Below, in pieces: positions 62,069-64,000 of a stretch of 64,000 bases of DNA. The position numbers were made by a program, and so were the translations under genes. The DNA is taken from NCBI GenBank assembly GCA_934047225.1, contig OW204009.1, forward strand, positions 18,907,161 through 18,971,160, written 5' to 3'. This DNA is from Ypsolopha sequella. Its lineage: Eukaryota; Arthropoda; Insecta; Lepidoptera; Ypsolophidae. Every line of letters begins with the position of its first letter. The stretch's first letter is position 1. The notes beneath the pieces are model-generated. The model saw only the letters and a program-made list of their open reading frames with translations, ran no database searches and was not told the origin of the DNA.

Positions 62069-63070
62069 GCTTGGTCATCATTGCTGCCCCTGCTGTCCGC
62101 GCTATAAAGCTTGGTCATCATTGCTGCCCCTGCTGTCCGCGATATAAAGCTTGGTCATCATTGCTGCCCCTGCTGTCCGCGATATAAAGCTTGGTCATCA
62201 TTGCTGCCCCTGCTGTCTGCGATATAAAGCTTGGTCATCATTGCTGCCCCTGCTGTCCGCGATATAAAGCTTGGTCATCATTGCTGCCCCTGCTGTCCGC
62301 GATATAAAGCTTGGTCATCATTGCTGCCCCTGCTGTCCGCGATATAAAGCTTGGTCATCATTGCTGCCCCTGCTGTCTGCGATATAAAGCTTGGTCATCA
62401 TTGCTGCCCCTGCTGTCTGCGATATAAAGCTTGGTCATCATTGCTGCCCCTGCTGTCCGCGATATAAAGCTTGGTCATCATTGCTGCCCCTGCTGTCCGC
62501 GATATAAAGCTTGGTCATCATTGCTGCCCCTGCTGTCTGCGATATAAAGCTTGGTCATCATTGCTGCCCCTGCTGTCTGCGATATAAAGCTTGGTCATCA
62601 TTGCTGCCCCTGCTGTCCGCGATATAAAGCTTGGTCATCATTGCTGCCCCTGCTGTCCGCGATATAAAGCTTGGTCATCATTGCTGCCCCTGCTGTCTGC
62701 GATATAAAGCTTGGTCATCATTGCTGCCCCTGCTGTCCGCGATATAAAGCTTGGTCATCATTGCTGCCCCTGCTGTCCGCGATATAAAGCTTGGTCATCA
62801 TTGCTGCCCCTGCTGTCTGCGATATAAAGCTTGGTCATCATTGCTGCCCCTGCTGTCCGCGATATAAAGCTTGGTCATCATTGCTGCCCCTGCTGTCCGC
62901 GATATAAAGCTTGGTCATCATTGCTGCCCCTGCTGTCCGCGATATAAAGCTTGGTCATCATTGCTGCCCCTGCTGTCCGCGATATAAAGCTTGGTCATCA
63001 TTGCTGCCCCTGCTGTCCGCGATATAAAGCTTGGTCATCATTGCTGCCCCTGCTGTCCGCGCTATAAAGG
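62069..63070. repeat. 40-bp minisatellite, about 25 copies
   Basis: The unit is TATAAAGCTTGGTCATCATT plus GCTGCCCCTGCTGTCYGCGA; period 40. The only common variant is C/T in GTCYGCGA. It contains a HindIII site (AAGCTT) in every copy. It lies upstream of the first visible exon of gene C, probably in an intron. It carries no recognisable exon. Confidence 0.96.
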
Positions 63071-64000
63071 CCTCGACTTTCGATCTCGGTCTTTATTCCA
63101 GCTTGGCTCGCAATGCTAACCGCGCTGGAGCTGCGCTTTCGGCCATCATTAGCGCTGCCAGCATCGCAGTCATTACAGCCCGTGGCAGTAATGACTACTT
63201 TGGCATGTTGTGGTGTTGACTGAGTGAAACACAGGTTAGCGGTTAATAGACTGATATATTCTAGTGGCTAAAACCACACCAGAAAACACGTCGATACTAC
63301 ACAATGTCGGGAAGAGAACTGGCGAGGCTACGTCCCTTGCCACAAGTCGTGCACAATTACTTATTGCTACAATCAGCAATTTCATGACTCCACAGTACAT
63401 CCCTTTCTACAAAAAAAATTTTTCAAAATAAAATTTTTAACAAACTAAAAACATCTTTCATTGATTGTACATGAATGTTTCAAAACATACTACTCTGATT
63501 GTACTCTGATACACTGTTGCAATAATAACATAATCTGACTCGACATATAAACAATTGTAAACACAAAACAAGCTCGTAACATGAAACTGCCTACTGGCTG
63601 ACGCAATTCTTATCTTGCTGTAATGAAAATAAATTTCAATGAAATAAAATTTCAACATTGTGCAGTACCCTAATGTAAAGACTATTTTATAATGTAAAAT
63701 TACACAAGATTCTTTAAGAAAAACAATATAAAAAAAAAATGAATATAAAACTGAAAAACTCTTTAACACTAACTTCTGTAGAAATTACTCTGAAATTGAA
63801 TACCAAATTAACAGATAACAATTGAATATCGAAACAGTAAAATAACATAATAACGGTGTTATAATATCAAAAATAGTGCTATTATGGAAAATTTTCAATT
63901 TGTTCAACTACACAATTCATAACTGGACTTTACACAGTATATTAATGTGAAAAAATGCTATCATAAAAAACTTTAAACAATTTATAGAGGAAAAATACAA
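63071..64000. other. Right edge, no feature recognised
   Basis: The first 150 bp are GC-richer (an ORF ending at 63219 that mostly overlaps the last repeat). The rest is AT-rich. No splice-flanked finger or ZAD exon was found, so the 5' end of gene C must lie beyond the window. Confidence 0.5.

Overview
The window is eukaryotic and most likely lepidopteran (moth or butterfly). It has intron-rich genes with GC-rich exons in AT-rich introns, zinc-finger-associated domain (ZAD) C2H2 proteins (an insect-expanded family), short TTAGG-like tracts, Helitron ends in CTAGT, and many decayed non-LTR retrotransposons of kinds common in Lepidoptera. The species cannot be named from sequence alone.

Three paralogous ZAD/C2H2 zinc-finger genes fill the window. 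Gene A is on the minus strand (start codon 21022, stop 216): 10 exons, 476 aa, a split-exon ZAD and 8 fingers. Gene B is on the plus strand (24797 to 50481): 15 exons, 627 aa, a split-exon ZAD and 11 fingers. Gene C is on the minus strand (stop at 51596): 7 visible exons coding for 273 complete residues and 9 fingers, with its N-terminus beyond the right edge. A and B are divergent with 3.8 kb between them. B and C converge tail to tail about 1.1 kb apart. I built these models by hand from splice signals. Reading phase is kept across every junction and each split finger is completed across its intron, which is strong support. All three are presumably nuclear DNA-binding regulators, with the ZAD as a dimerisation module; targets cannot be inferred.

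The striking feature is a set of highly homogeneous tandem arrays. At least nine have a repeat unit that spans an exon-intron boundary of one of these genes, so the splice site and part of the zinc-finger or ZAD exon are copied 3 to about 89 times. They are: A exon 10 (48/50-bp unit, about 89 acceptors), A exon 8, A exon 2 (101 bp, 20 donors), B exon 2 (124 bp, 11 copies), B exon 9 (99 bp, 12 copies), B exon 10 (111 bp, 4 copies), B exon 13 (about 121 bp, 13 copies), B exon 14 (90 bp, 24 copies) and the penultimate exon of C (141 bp, 9 copies). Several stay open in the coding frame; the B exon 14 array reads through as 24 near-identical C2HC-type fingers. Another seven or so arrays are purely intronic or intergenic. 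Arrays extend from an exon into the neighbouring intron, so outermost-site splicing would remove them silently.

The remaining intronic and intergenic DNA holds decayed LINE fragments (RTE-like and Jockey/CR1-like), a related pair of non-autonomous Helitrons, several foldback elements, a tRNA-derived SINE and simple repeats. No rRNA gene, functional tRNA gene, CRISPR array or prokaryotic feature was seen.
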